Counted from the stretch's first letter, positions 34,680 through 44,304 are shown. The stretch is DNA of 64,000 nucleotides from CATOSP01 sp965216155 (GCA_965216155.1 CBDCFD010000006.1:1116001-1180000); one strand, 5' to 3'. Translations and numbers: made by a program. The notes: generated by a model not told the origin, from the sequence alone.

Positions 34680-36244
34680 GTGCCACGCATCCCCTACCAA
34701 TGGCAAGTGCTGGTCGTCGTGGTGCTGGGAAGTATCACGGTAATCCTGGACACTACGGTGATCAACGTTGCGCTCCCCAGAATCATGAACGCCCTCGGCA
34801 CCAACTTGGAGAGGGCGCAGCTCATCATATCCATGTACCTGCTGGCCTTGGCCTTGATCGTCCCCACCGCGGGTACTTGAGCGACCGGCTGGGGACCAAG
34901 CGGCTTTAAGCTCTGTCAGTCACTGGCTTCACCCTGGGTTCGGTCCTGTGCGGACTGGCATGGGACATCAACTCGCTGATCGCTTTCCGGTTCATCAAGG
35001 GTCTGGCGGGCGGGATCACCATGCCCCTGGGACTGGCGATGATGTTCCGCACTGTGCCCCGGGACCAGCAGGGTTCCATGATGGGCATTTTCGGCATACC
35101 GATTCTGTTCGCGCCCATATTCGGGCCAGTCATTGGCGGCTACCTGGTGGAGACCTCCAGCTGGAGAATGGTATTTTTTATCAACGTACCGATCGGAATC
35201 GCCGCCGTAATATTGACCTCATTGTGGCTAAGGGAGACCGATAAAGTCGACGCCCGCAAGTTCGACCTCAAGGGCTTTATCCTGGCGGGAGCCGGTTTCT
35301 CCACCGTACTCCTGGCCCTCACCCGCGCCCCCGAGGATGGTTGGGGCGCCCCCAGCGTTGTAGTCCTTTTCGCGGTTTCCGCCGTGTCCCTGGCTGCCTG
35401 GATATACGTGGAGTTGACTGAGGAAGCGCCGCTCCTCGACCTGCGTATCTTCCGCAACCGCCCCTTCACGATGGCCGCCAGCGTGTACTTTATCGCGACC
35501 ATGGTGTTGATCTCGGTGGTGTTCCTCGTGCCGCTATTCCTGCAAAACGTGCGTGGCATGATCCCGATCGAGACCGGTCTGCTCCTGATGCCTCAGGGGA
35601 TCGCGCTGGCCGCGGTGATGCCGCTCACAGGCCGGCTCTACGACAAAGTGGGCCCCTGGCCGCTCATCATCCCTGGGATACTCGGGGCTGGTTTCGCCAC
35701 CCTGAAACTGGCAAATCTGGACCTCACGACCACCGATAGCGAGCTGATCACCGTCCTGGTGGTCCGGGGAGTTAGCAGCGCGTTGATGTTTGTCCCCGCA
35801 ATAACGCTTACAATGAGCCTGGTGCCCCGCTCGGAGCTGCCAAGGGCGTCGGCGCTGACCAACAGCCTGCGGCAGCTATTCCCGGCGTTTGGAACGGCGG
35901 CCTTTGCCACAATCCTGACAGCGCGGCAAGCCTTTCATTTCAGCAGCCTGTCTCAGACCGTCACTCCCGGCTCCCTGGAAGCGGTGCGGGTAATATCCCA
36001 GTTGGAGCAGTCTGCCGGCGCGGTTGCCGGGATGAATGGGCGGGCCAATCAGGCGGCAATACAGATGTTGGACGAAATTGTTGACCGGGAAGCCTACATA
36101 AGCGCGTTCAACGATGTGTTCTTAATCGCGTCGATAATGGTGTTCGCGGCATTGATTCCCGCGGTGTTCTTGCGCAAGCGCCAGCCGGAAGCGGTAACCC
36201 AAGCGGGCACCGGAGCCGGTCCTGGGCCCGAACCCGCCGATTAA
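34680..36244 (+). pseudogene. EmrB/QacA-type MFS drug exporter, broken near the N-terminus
   Basis: A DHA2-type exporter (14 spans in the family). The first 66 codons (MPRIPYQWQV...IMNALGTNLERAQLIISMYLLALALIVPTAG) are followed by TGA at 34878-34880 in frame. Adding one G to the GGG run at 34871-34873 joins YLSDRLGTKRL; that frame then meets TAA at 34907-34909 before resuming as ALSVTGFTLGSVLCGLAWDI and running to 36244. So there are two lesions. The remainder (GLAGGITMPLGLAMMFRTVPRDQQG) is intact, about 521 residues in all. Confidence 0.75.
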
Positions 36245-36287
36245 CCGGAATGACCTGAAAATTAGAAAAAGGAACGATGATTCGATT

Positions 36288-38681
36288 ATGGGGAAACTCT
36301 CGATGAGACCGGACCGGATATTTCGCGCATCCGCTCTGCTGATGGCTGGGCTGTTGGCATTGGCCGCCTGCACGGCACCCGCAACCGAGACTAGGTTCAA
36401 CGGAGCCCGGTCGGTGTCGGTCGCCACAGCCCCGGCATTCACCGGTTCAATAACCACCAACAGGGCCTACGCCGCCAAGGTGGACGCCAGCGACCAGGTG
36501 GATGTTGTGCCCCGGGCCTCGGGGCAGGTAGCCTGGCTGGAAGTCGGCGTGGGCGAGTCCGTCCGTGCAGGCGATGTGCTTGGAGAGCTACAACATGGTG
36601 CGCTCGACGCGCGGCTTCGGGAAGCTCAAGCCAAACTGACCAGCGCGCAGGCCCGGCTGGAGCAGGCGAAAGCCGCTGTCCAACCCAATCAGGCCGCGGC
36701 CCAGGCCAAACTCGACGCGGCCCTTGCCAATCTCGACCAACTGCTCAACCCATCGCAGGCGGACATCAAGATGGCCGAAAGCGTTTTGGCGGAGGCCCAG
36801 AGCCGGTTGAACGGGGATCAGGTGGACCTGGACGAGCTGCTAAACCCCACTCCGGCAACCCTCGAAGCAGCCAAAAGCGCGGTGGTGGCTGCCAAGAACA
36901 ACCTGGCAAACGCCAACATCAGCCTTTCCCAGCTACAGGACCCCACCGGTTCCGATCTGGTGGTGGCACGGAGCGCAGTGGAAGGCGCTCGCCGAGGACT
37001 GGCCAGCGCCCAGGCTGAGCTTGACCAGCTCTCCGCCCCATCTTCGGCGGCCCTGCAGGCGGCCAAGAGCGCGGTAACCGTAGCCGAGCGAGACCTGGCC
37101 AGCGCTCAGACGCGGATGTTCAGAGTCCTGGACCCGCCCGCCGATGCGCTGGCCAAGGCCCAGGGAGAAGTGGCGGTGGCCCAACAAGCCCTAAGCGCTG
37201 TACTCAATCAACAAGACGGCTCGAGATTAAACCAGGCCATCCTTGGCGAGCTAACCAAGGGTTCGATCGGAGACCCCTGGCCGGAGATATTGGAGACAAG
37301 GACCGGGCTGGCCCGCAATCTGGACCGGATGCGGGACCCTTCGCTCGATTCCTCCCTCTCTGCCGGGCAGATAGCCGCGCTCAAAGACACCATCGCCGCC
37401 CAGGAACAGCGGTTGGCCGTGCTGCTGGGACAGGTGATCTCTTCCTCACCCATCCCCGACCGTATTCGGGCCGACCTCTGGGGTGAGTCTCAAGCCCGCC
37501 TCGACCTGGAGTCGGCCAAGGCCGAACTGGATGAACTCATTAGCCCAAGCGCAGAAACCGTGGCCCTGGCACAAAACCACGTGGACGCTGCACATGCCCG
37601 GCTGGACTCTTCAAGAGCCAAGTACGATGAATTGATAGCGCCCGAGGGCATCTCCATGGAACGGGCCATGAGCAAGGTGGTCATCGCTCAAGCTGCCCTG
37701 GACACCGCCGAAGCAAGGCTCACCGAGCTTGAAGACCCCACTAGCAACACCATTGCCCTGGCCGTAAACCGAGTCGCAACGGCGGAGGCCGTCCTAAACT
37801 CGGTCCAAGCCAGACTGAACGAGATTATGGGCCCTGGAGCCAACACTATAGCCCAGGCGAGGAACAAGTTGGAGGGAGCGAAAGCGTCTGCCGCCTCGGC
37901 CGCGTCCCGCCTGGAAACGTTAATTAAGCCGGAAAACGCGGCGCTGACCACCGCCAGGATGGGGGTCGCAGTCGCGGAACGTGAGGTTGCCACCAACAAC
38001 CTAGCCTACGCCGCACACGGCATAGATGCGGCGGACGCGGGGGTCGCGCAGGCCCAGGCGCAAGTTGCCCTGGTCCAACAACAACTTGAGGACATGATAG
38101 TGGCCGCGCCCTTCGATGGCATAATCACACAGAACCAGTTGTCCGTGGGATCGATGGCCTCGCCTCAGACTCCGGTGTTCACCATCGCCACGACCGACGT
38201 GGTTGTGTCGTTCCTGGTGGAAGAGACTGTGATCAGTGGACTGGAAGTTGGCCGGGTGCTGCAGTTCACCAGCCCAGCCTTGCCCAATCAGGTATTGGAC
38301 ATGAAGGTAGCCCGCATTAACCCGACCGCCGGAGCAACCGGTCATACTTTCCTGGTCAAGATGGAGCCTGTGGGAGCCATGCCTGTCCTGAGGCCGGGCG
38401 TGTCGGGCCAGGTGTCGGTCTCGATCCAGCGGGGCGAGACCTTATTGGCGCCGAAGGAAGCGGTGCTGAGTTCAGGGAGCCAGTCCAGCATCTACGTGGT
38501 GCGAAACGGTGTGGCCCATCTGGAAAGAGTCGCGGTTGGGTTAACGGACGACCGATACCGGGAGGTCCTTAACGGCCTGCAACCCGGCGATCAGGTTGTC
38601 GTCTACGGCCAACACCTGCTCACCGATGCCACTCCGGTCACCATCGTCGACTCGACGGGACCGGCTATCCCCGCAAGCTAA
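36288..38681 (+). CDS. efflux adaptor lipoprotein (HlyD/MFP type) with 5+5 exact 32-residue coiled-coil repeats
   Basis: 797 residues. Signal with lipobox LAACTAP (Cys 28). Lipoyl halves surround a huge helical hairpin. Residues 149-308 are five tandem 32-residue units (LDxLLxPxx then heptads); 414-573 are five more of the same pattern; an unrelated insert of about 105 residues joins the arms at the tip. The C-terminal part (AAPFDGIITQNQLSVGSM, PVFTIATTDVVVSFLVEE) is the second lipoyl/beta-barrel region. ATG at 36303 is an alternative start. It follows the broken EmrAB pair, so it may serve an unlinked permease. Confidence 0.85.
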   Translation: MGKLSMRPDRIFRASALLMAGLLALAACTAPATETRFNGARSVSVATAPAFTGSITTNRAYAAKVDASDQVDVVPRASGQVAWLEVGVGESVRAGDVLGELQHGALDARLREAQAKLTSAQARLEQAKAAVQPNQAAAQAKLDAALANLDQLLNPSQADIKMAESVLAEAQSRLNGDQVDLDELLNPTPATLEAAKSAVVAAKNNLANANISLSQLQDPTGSDLVVARSAVEGARRGLASAQAELDQLSAPSSAALQAAKSAVTVAERDLASAQTRMFRVLDPPADALAKAQGEVAVAQQALSAVLNQQDGSRLNQAILGELTKGSIGDPWPEILETRTGLARNLDRMRDPSLDSSLSAGQIAALKDTIAAQEQRLAVLLGQVISSSPIPDRIRADLWGESQARLDLESAKAELDELISPSAETVALAQNHVDAAHARLDSSRAKYDELIAPEGISMERAMSKVVIAQAALDTAEARLTELEDPTSNTIALAVNRVATAEAVLNSVQARLNEIMGPGANTIAQARNKLEGAKASAASAASRLETLIKPENAALTTARMGVAVAEREVATNNLAYAAHGIDAADAGVAQAQAQVALVQQQLEDMIVAAPFDGIITQNQLSVGSMASPQTPVFTIATTDVVVSFLVEETVISGLEVGRVLQFTSPALPNQVLDMKVARINPTAGATGHTFLVKMEPVGAMPVLRPGVSGQVSVSIQRGETLLAPKEAVLSSGSQSSIYVVRNGVAHLERVAVGLTDDRYREVLNGLQPGDQVVVYGQHLLTDATPVTIVDSTGPAIPAS

Positions 38682-38706
38682 TCCTCAAGGGGGCCGGACA
38701 CAAGAA

Positions 38707-38736
38707 GGCCGCGGTCCAGGCGCCTGGACCGCGGCC
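38707..38736. terminator. perfect palindromic hairpin between convergent genes
   Basis: Two 14-base arms (GGCCGCGGTCCAGG and its complement) with a two-base loop, followed on both sides by A/T-rich sequence. It lies between the convergent adaptor and P450 genes, a likely bidirectional terminator. Confidence 0.7.
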
Positions 38737-38775
38737 TAATAATTACTGAAACCGGCGGGTGGGCCCGGTTAGAGG

Positions 38776-39996
38776 CTAGTCCCAGGTTACCGGCAGAGTC
38801 TTGAGGGACCGGAGGTTGATGGTTGGCTGGTACTCCAGGTCTTCGCTCTCAAGATGGAAGCCGGGGAACCGCTGCGCCAAGCCCATGAACGCCTCTTGCC
38901 CTTCCAAACGGGCCAGATTAACGCCCAGGCAGTGGTGGATGCCGCCGCCAAACGCGACGTGAGGATTGGGCCAGCGGTTGATGTCAAAGGTGTCAGCTTC
39001 ATCGAATTTTCGCGGGTCCCGGTTCGCGGAAGTAATGAACCACCTTACCCGGTCATCCTTGTTGATGATCTTGCCCCGCATCTCAACGTCCTCGGCGGCG
39101 ATCCGCTGAATGGACTTGACCGACGAATCGTAGCGCAGGCACTCCTCGGTGGCCCTCTGGGTCATACCAACGGGGTCCTCGTGCAACTGCGCCCACTGCT
39201 CCGGGTTGCGGATAAACGCCAGTGTGCCGTTACAGATGAGGTTGATGGTCGTCTCGTGGCCTGCCACCAGCAACAGCGCGGCGTTGGCCAATACCTGGTC
39301 GCGGTTGAAGACGCCGTCTTTCTCACCTTCGGCCAACACCGTAAGCAGGTCCTCTCCCGGATTGGCTAGCCGCTGGTCAATAAGCGGGTCTATGAATTCC
39401 TTGATTCCCGCCGCACCTTCTGAATAGGTCCGCATCCGGTCGGGTTCACCCCGGTTGAGGAAGAGGAGTTTCTCGGCCAACTGCCGGATGTAGGGCCGGT
39501 CCTCTTCGGGAACACCCATCATCTGGGCGATCACGAGCAAGGGCAACGGGATGGCGAAGTCGCGCATCACGTCCATGCTGCCCTTCTCCTGAATGCCGTC
39601 TATCAGGTATTTGATGGCGTTCCTGACGAGGGGGCGCCACGACTCCATCGCCTTGGGAGTGAAGTACCGGCTGAGCACCATCCGCATGTCGAAGTGAGCG
39701 GGCCGGTCGTGCTGGATAAACCGGTCGATCTGGAAGGCCTTGATGAATTCGTAGAGGGACGAGTCTTCTTCGTCGATGGCGGGATAGGGAGGGCGCGGGT
39801 CCCGCTTGAAGGTCTCGGAAGAGAATTGTTCGTGATGGCGAGTCAGCCACACAACGTCGTCGTACCGGGTGAGAATCCAGACCCCGTACTTTTCGTTCCA
39901 ATGGATGGGGTCTTCGTCCCGAAGCTGGCCGAAATACGGATAGGGATCGGCAATCACCCCAGGAGCAAACAGGTCGTCGCTAATTGCCGTGACCAT
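38776..39996 (-). CDS. cytochrome P450
   Basis: A 406-residue bacterial class I-type P450. It has the I-helix AGHETTINLICNG with acid-alcohol pair, the ExxR (EECLRYDSSVKS context) and the heme-binding loop FGGGIHHCLGVNLARLE with the Cys ligand. It would hydroxylate a small lipophilic substrate, using a ferredoxin partner that is not in the window. ATG has GGAGGTG upstream. No neighbouring biosynthetic genes point to the substrate. Confidence 0.93.
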   Translation of the reverse strand: MVTAISDDLFAPGVIADPYPYFGQLRDEDPIHWNEKYGVWILTRYDDVVWLTRHHEQFSSETFKRDPRPPYPAIDEEDSSLYEFIKAFQIDRFIQHDRPAHFDMRMVLSRYFTPKAMESWRPLVRNAIKYLIDGIQEKGSMDVMRDFAIPLPLLVIAQMMGVPEEDRPYIRQLAEKLLFLNRGEPDRMRTYSEGAAGIKEFIDPLIDQRLANPGEDLLTVLAEGEKDGVFNRDQVLANAALLLVAGHETTINLICNGTLAFIRNPEQWAQLHEDPVGMTQRATEECLRYDSSVKSIQRIAAEDVEMRGKIINKDDRVRWFITSANRDPRKFDEADTFDINRWPNPHVAFGGGIHHCLGVNLARLEGQEAFMGLAQRFPGFHLESEDLEYQPTINLRSLKTLPVTWD

Positions 39997-40686
39997 GAAG
40001 CACCTCCGGTATATCTATAAGTGAAATAGACTTTATGACGCCTCGCCATTGGTGTCAATGTCAGAGCCCACCGTTCAGGGCCTTTCGATTATGTGGACCA
40101 AGACGCTGATGCGCCGTTACTACGCGGTCCGTTGTTCCTGTCCCCGTATCGAGTACGGGGGCAGGAACAACGTGCGGTGTCCGTAATCAGAATTAAATGG
40201 CCCTGCCTCCGTTCCCTGGGTCTTTCGATGGTCCTAGTGGAATCGAGCACTGGATGGGGGCGTGTATTGGACCATTCGTGACCGCGCCTTCTGCTTGTTG
40301 GAGTAGGCGTGACGGAGCACGAAGGGGTGTGGGTCTGGCATGGGTGACCAGTGGCCGGTGGGTGGGCCGAGGCAGGTTCCGGGACCCTTGGGTGCTGATG
40401 GTCATTTATCACGCTCCTGAGCCTGAGTTATTTTTTATTAGAGCCAGCATGTACCATTTAGTGCCAGTTATTCTCCGTGTGGGGATACGGGTTTGGGTCC
40501 GGGCTGATATTTAGCAAAAGCGATGGTAGGGAATGGGCACCGGGGTTGGGAAGGGGGAAATGTCAGTGGTCAGTAGGTATTGGGTGGTGACACAGGTAAC
40601 CGAGGGTGACACCAACGAAGAATTGCTGGATTCCGGTTCGAGGACGGAACGACGGGATGAGGTCAGGCCGAGAATGAAAAGACTCT
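39997..40686. other. gap between P450 and the IS, no gene recognised
   Basis: ORFs here are short with no protein-like features. The transposase reading frame runs into 40511-40686 only because it lacks a stop inside the IS. No tRNA or obvious promoter was seen. Confidence 0.5.
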
Positions 40687-41848
40687 GCGTGATGGGCAGG
40701 GCAATTGCATCTGATTGAGCCAGCACCTTGAGTAGATATTCGGTGTCCCAGCCCGCCCGCTTACGCTTGGCGGCGATGCCGCCCTTGGAGGTGGTCTCGT
40801 GCTTGAGCATGTTAAGGGTCATGCGGCGCAGAACTGAGAGGTTCTCGGCTGCGTCGCCCTTCCTGACTCTGCTCTCGTCCTCACGGAAGGCGATATCGAG
40901 AACCCAATGGACTGAGTTCTCGATACCCCAATGTCCGCGGACAGCATTCAGCATTACGCCGGAGTCGCCAGGCAGACTGGATATGTAAAATCGAGACTCG
41001 ACAGATACTTTGCCATCAACTTCTCTCCTGGATTCCACCATTGCGATGCTGTTGAGCTTTTTCCACTGCCGGCGGTCATCCAGATAGCTTATAAGGTCCG
41101 GGTCAGAGATAGTCCAGCATCGTCCAGTCTCGATTCGACCATGACTCTTTTCCAGAGTTTCATGGAAATCGTGGGGTACACTGGAAAATTCTGCCTGGCG
41201 CGCGAGGTTGAATGTGTCCTTCACGTCCTGATATAGCTGTGGCTGGTTCTCCTTGAGTGCCAGTACGTAGTCAGCCCCTTGCCCGGTGATGGTCTGGGCA
41301 ATCTCCTTCTGGCAGCCCATCGCGTCTATGGTGACAATGCACCCCGGCACCTCCAGCACTCGCAGCAACTCTGGTATGGCCGTTATCTCATTGGATTTGG
41401 CATCCACCTTGGTCTGACCCAGAATCATGCGATGGGCCGAGGCCCAGGCGCTCACCATGTGAATTGCTCCCTTGCCAATACGTTTGTCATGGGAACGCCG
41501 GACTGTCTTGCCGTCGATGGCTACGATCTGTCCTTGCGTCACATTGCTCACCCTCCGAACCCATTCGATGAAGCCGGCCTCGAACTGCTTGGCGTCCAAC
41601 ATCGCAAAGACCCGGCCGAAGGTGTCGTGCGACGGGATGCCGTTGGGCAGATCGAGTATCCCGCTGAGCCATTCCTTCTTTGACTTGCCGAACAACTCCA
41701 CATCTACACAGGTATCAGCCCCACACACGACGGCGCAGATGGCAATGGTTACTATGTCGATTAGCTTGTGCCGCTTGGTTCGATCAATCCGGGGGTCTTT
41801 CAGATTTGAGAACTGTTCGGTCAGCGGGGATACGGGCCTATTCTCCAT
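40511..41848 (-). CDS. ISAs1-family transposase (frame runs out of the IS)
   Basis: A DDE transposase of the ISAs1 family: IAICAVVCGADTC, then IVAIDGKTVRRSHDK (first Asp), VTIDAMGCQKEIA (second Asp), and HWGIENSVHWVLDIAFREDESRVRKG (Glu and Asn/His motif). The likely start MENRPVSP has GGAG upstream; ATG at 41878 is an alternative. The protein should end near WDTEYLLKVL, but no stop occurs before the IS end at 40697. The frame continues about 62 codons into host DNA. This tail is not part of the family. Confidence 0.9.
   Translation of the reverse strand: MENRPVSPLTEQFSNLKDPRIDRTKRHKLIDIVTIAICAVVCGADTCVDVELFGKSKKEWLSGILDLPNGIPSHDTFGRVFAMLDAKQFEAGFIEWVRRVSNVTQGQIVAIDGKTVRRSHDKRIGKGAIHMVSAWASAHRMILGQTKVDAKSNEITAIPELLRVLEVPGCIVTIDAMGCQKEIAQTITGQGADYVLALKENQPQLYQDVKDTFNLARQAEFSSVPHDFHETLEKSHGRIETGRCWTISDPDLISYLDDRRQWKKLNSIAMVESRREVDGKVSVESRFYISSLPGDSGVMLNAVRGHWGIENSVHWVLDIAFREDESRVRKGDAAENLSVLRRMTLNMLKHETTSKGGIAAKRKRAGWDTEYLLKVLAQSDAIALPITQSLFILGLTSSRRSVLEPESSNSSLVSPSVTCVTTQYLLTTDISPFPTPVPIPYHRFC
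40687..40696. repeat. target-site duplication, left copy
   Basis: GCGTGATGGG, identical to 41918-41927 on the other side of the IS; 10-bp duplications fit the ISAs1 family. Confidence 0.9.
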
Positions 41849-41917
41849 GAGGCCGCTCCAATTGCAAGAGTGGCCCATATTCTAAACTATGTCTAAAATT
41901 TAGATGCGATTGCCCTG
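40697..41917. mobile_element. ISAs1-family insertion sequence, 1221 bp
   Basis: Terminal inverted repeats of about 19-20 bases beginning CAGGGCAAT at both ends (right end is CAGGGCAATCGCATCT in inverse; left is CAGGGCAATTGCATCT) with a few mismatches. Flanked by a perfect 10-base duplication. It contains one DDE transposase gene on the minus strand. The perfect duplication suggests a recent insertion. It sits nine bases from the -35 box of the trp promoter. Confidence 0.9.
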
Positions 41918-41927
41918 GCGTGATGGG
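41918..41927. repeat. target-site duplication, right copy
   Basis: GCGTGATGGG, exact match to the copy at 40687-40696. Confidence 0.9.
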
Positions 41928-41935
41928 CGCCCGGC

Positions 41936-41965
41936 TTGACATAGATGCAGGGGCCGCTCTACACT
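41936..41965 (+). promoter_or_regulatory. sigma-70-type promoter of the trp operon
   Basis: TTGACA (41936-41941) and TACACT (41960-41965) are separated by 18 bases. The predicted start near 41972 is just upstream of the T-box stem I. Confidence 0.65.
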
Positions 41966-41984
41966 TTTTCGCACAATAAAACAT

Positions 41985-42315
41985 TTAAAGGCTGTGAAGG
42001 GGAGTAGTAGGCTTCCAGCGTGGCCAAGAGAGCCGGGTTAGGTGTGAGCCGGCGCCAGGCGCAGAAGCACGAATGGACCCCGGAGCCGCAGGCCGATCAC
42101 CGCAAGTAGTTGGACAGTGTTCAACGCCGAGGTGCTAGGCCGGGACGGTTGGACTCCGTTAAAGGTCCGCGGCACAGGGGGAATGTAGACCAGACCCCGT
42201 ACCCCTCCCGCCGGCAGAGAAGTTGGTCCAGCTCCGTCTACATTCTTGGAGCCCGACCTGCTATTAGGGTGGCAACACGGTATTGACCCGTCCCTTTGAG
42301 GATGGGTCTTTTTTT
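41985..42315 (+). promoter_or_regulatory. tryptophan T-box leader (tRNA-sensing riboswitch)
   Basis: Stem I landmarks are present: AGAGAGCCGGGTTAGGTGTGAGCCGGC, then GAATGGACC with UGG (42073-42075) as Trp specifier codon. The conserved T-box AGGGTGGCAACACGG lies at 42265-42280, followed by a terminator. Uncharged tRNA-Trp would pair with the specifier and T-box and permit read-through into trpE. About 330 bases long. Confidence 0.9.
42285..42315 (+). terminator. T-box regulatory terminator
   Basis: GACCCGTCC and GGATGGGTC form the stem (42285-42293 with 42300-42308) with a six-base loop and a seven-T run (42309-42315). It competes with the antiterminator that includes the T-box sequence. Confidence 0.85.
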
Positions 42316-42381
42316 GTTACCCGCGCCATGGCCTATCCGACCCGAACTCGGAGCGAAATTCAGCACTGGCAAGGTGGCAAC

Positions 42382-43833
42382 ATGTACCACCCAACGTTGG
42401 AAGAAGTCAAATCCCGGGCCGATCAGGGCAACCTGGTCCCGGTCTACCGGTCCATCAACGCGGACCTGGAAACCCCGGTGTCGGCGTACCTGAAGGTGGC
42501 CCGCGGCCCATATTCCTACCTGCTCGAAAGCGTAGAAGGCGGTGAGCGGCTGGGCCGCTACAGCTTCATCGGGACTGAACCATACAAGGTTCTCCAGACC
42601 GGCGCGGGGTTGCCCGGCGGCGAGGTGGACCCACTGCTCTTGGTCGAGCAAGAAATGGGCAAGTACCAACTCATCCCGGTGGACGGTCTCCCCGGTTTCC
42701 AGGGCGGGGCAGTCGGTTACCTGGCCTACGACACCATCCGGTACTTCGAGCCCAGGGTCCCGCCGATGCCTGAAGACCCGCAGGGCGTCCCTGAATCGGT
42801 GTTTATGTTCGGGGAAACGATCCTGATTTTCGACCACCTTCGCCACGACATCAAAGTGGTTAGCCACGCCTACCTTGACGGCGATGTGGAAAAAGCCTAT
42901 GCCGCGGCTACATGCCGCATCGACGAGATGGTCCACCGCTTGGCACAACCCCTTACATTGCCGCCAGAACTTCAGGGAGGGGCAGGTTTCAACGGTCCCG
43001 CCGCCATCGAGTCCAACTTCACTCCCGAACGTTACGCCAGCGCGATCGAGCGGTGCATCAAGTATGTCTATGCGGGGGACGTGATTCAGGTCGTGAATTC
43101 CCAACGTTTCTCCCGCCGCACTGACGCTCATCCGTTCCAGGTCTACCGGGCGCTGCGAAGCGTCAACCCCTCTCCATACATGTACTATCTGGACCTGGAC
43201 GGGTTCCAGATAGTGGGTGCGGCCATCGAGACCGTGGTCAAGGTCGAGAGCGGCGTCGCCGCCACCCATCCCATAGCCGGCACCAGACCGCGGGGCGTCA
43301 CCCCGGGGGAGGATGACGCCAATGAGGCCGAGTTGAAAAATAGCGAGAAGCAACGGGCCGAACACATCATGCTGGTTGACCTGGGCCGAAACGACATCGG
43401 CCGGGTCAGCGAACCCGGAACGGTGCAGGTGACCCAGCTTATGGACGTGGAACGCTTTTCCCACGTCATGCACCTGGTTTCGCACGTGGAAGGCAAGCTG
43501 CGCGGCGATTTGACACCCTATGACGCCCTCCGCTCATGCTTCCCCGCCGGAACGGTGTCGGGGGCGCCCAAGATCAGGGCCATGGAGATCATCTCCGAGG
43601 TAGAAGGGGAGAAGCGAGGACCCTATGGCGGCGCGGTAGGCTACTTCAGCTATTCGGGGAACATGGACACAGCCCTGGTGTTGCGGACCGGTGTATACAA
43701 GGACGGGGTGATGTACGTGCAGGCCGGGGGCGGGATCGTCGCCGACAGCGTGGCGGAGGACGAGTACCAGGAGACCCGGCACAAGTCGGGGGCGCTTATG
43801 CGGGCGATTGACGTGGCCGAAAACGGCATTTAG
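42382..43833 (+). CDS. trpE: anthranilate synthase component I
   Basis: 483 residues. It makes anthranilate from chorismate with ammonia from TrpG. Chorismate-binding motifs are seen: VIQVVNSQRFSR, HPIAGTRPRG, ELKNSEKQRAEHIMLVDLGRNDIGRVSEPGTVQ, SCFPAGTVSGAPKIRAMEII and GGAVGYFSYSGNMDTALVLRT. The start is MYHPTLEEV at 42382 (GGTGG upstream); an upstream in-frame ATG would lie inside the leader terminator. First gene after the T-box. Confidence 0.95.
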   Translation: MYHPTLEEVKSRADQGNLVPVYRSINADLETPVSAYLKVARGPYSYLLESVEGGERLGRYSFIGTEPYKVLQTGAGLPGGEVDPLLLVEQEMGKYQLIPVDGLPGFQGGAVGYLAYDTIRYFEPRVPPMPEDPQGVPESVFMFGETILIFDHLRHDIKVVSHAYLDGDVEKAYAAATCRIDEMVHRLAQPLTLPPELQGGAGFNGPAAIESNFTPERYASAIERCIKYVYAGDVIQVVNSQRFSRRTDAHPFQVYRALRSVNPSPYMYYLDLDGFQIVGAAIETVVKVESGVAATHPIAGTRPRGVTPGEDDANEAELKNSEKQRAEHIMLVDLGRNDIGRVSEPGTVQVTQLMDVERFSHVMHLVSHVEGKLRGDLTPYDALRSCFPAGTVSGAPKIRAMEIISEVEGEKRGPYGGAVGYFSYSGNMDTALVLRTGVYKDGVMYVQAGGGIVADSVAEDEYQETRHKSGALMRAIDVAENGI

Positions 43834-43863
43834 CCTCATAGATCGAGCTATAAGGAGACAGCA

Positions 43864-44304
43864 ATGTTGAAGTCGTTCTTCCACACGGGTTTCGTTGTTC
43901 GAGACATAGAAAAGTCGGTGCAGTTCTACTCCGATGTGCTGGGGATGCGAGTCGCGGGCCGCACGGAGCGCCAGGGGGAGTTCGTTGAGCAGGTGCTCGC
44001 GTTTCCCGGCGCTCACATTAAGGGCGGTTTCGTAGACATGGGAGAGGGCCACCAGTTGGAGTTGATCCAGCACCTATCTCCGGCCAGCGGTTCCGGCGGC
44101 ATCAACCGCAACGACCTGGGAGCGTCCCACCTGGCCTTCTTTGTCGAGGACCTGGACAAGTTCTACGAGGAGACCTCGCAAAAGGGCCTTACCTACAACA
44201 ACCCGCCAGCCTCGATGTACGACGATAACGGCAACCTGGCCCGCAAAGCGTGCTACGCAACGGACCCCGACGGTAACTGGCTCGAGTTTGTGGAGCTTTT
44301 CTAG
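43864..44304 (+). CDS. VOC/glyoxalase-fold protein inside the trp operon
   Basis: 146 residues: FFHTGFVVRDIEKSVQFYSDVLGMRV, ELIQHLSP, SHLAFFVEDLDKFYEE and DPDGNWLEFVELF, giving the two VOC half-modules with metal ligands H7, the E in LELI, H in SHLAF and the C-terminal E. AAGGAGA precedes the ATG. It sits between trpE and trpG, with nine bases to trpG. No role in tryptophan synthesis is known for this family. Confidence 0.82.
   Translation: MLKSFFHTGFVVRDIEKSVQFYSDVLGMRVAGRTERQGEFVEQVLAFPGAHIKGGFVDMGEGHQLELIQHLSPASGSGGINRNDLGASHLAFFVEDLDKFYEETSQKGLTYNNPPASMYDDNGNLARKACYATDPDGNWLEFVELF

Noticed and set aside
42238..43485. Minus-strand ORF of 415 residues
   Set aside because: Antisense shadow of trpE.
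42283..43833. trpE start at 42283
   Set aside because: It would lie within the T-box terminator stem; MYHPTLEEV at 42382 is after the leader.
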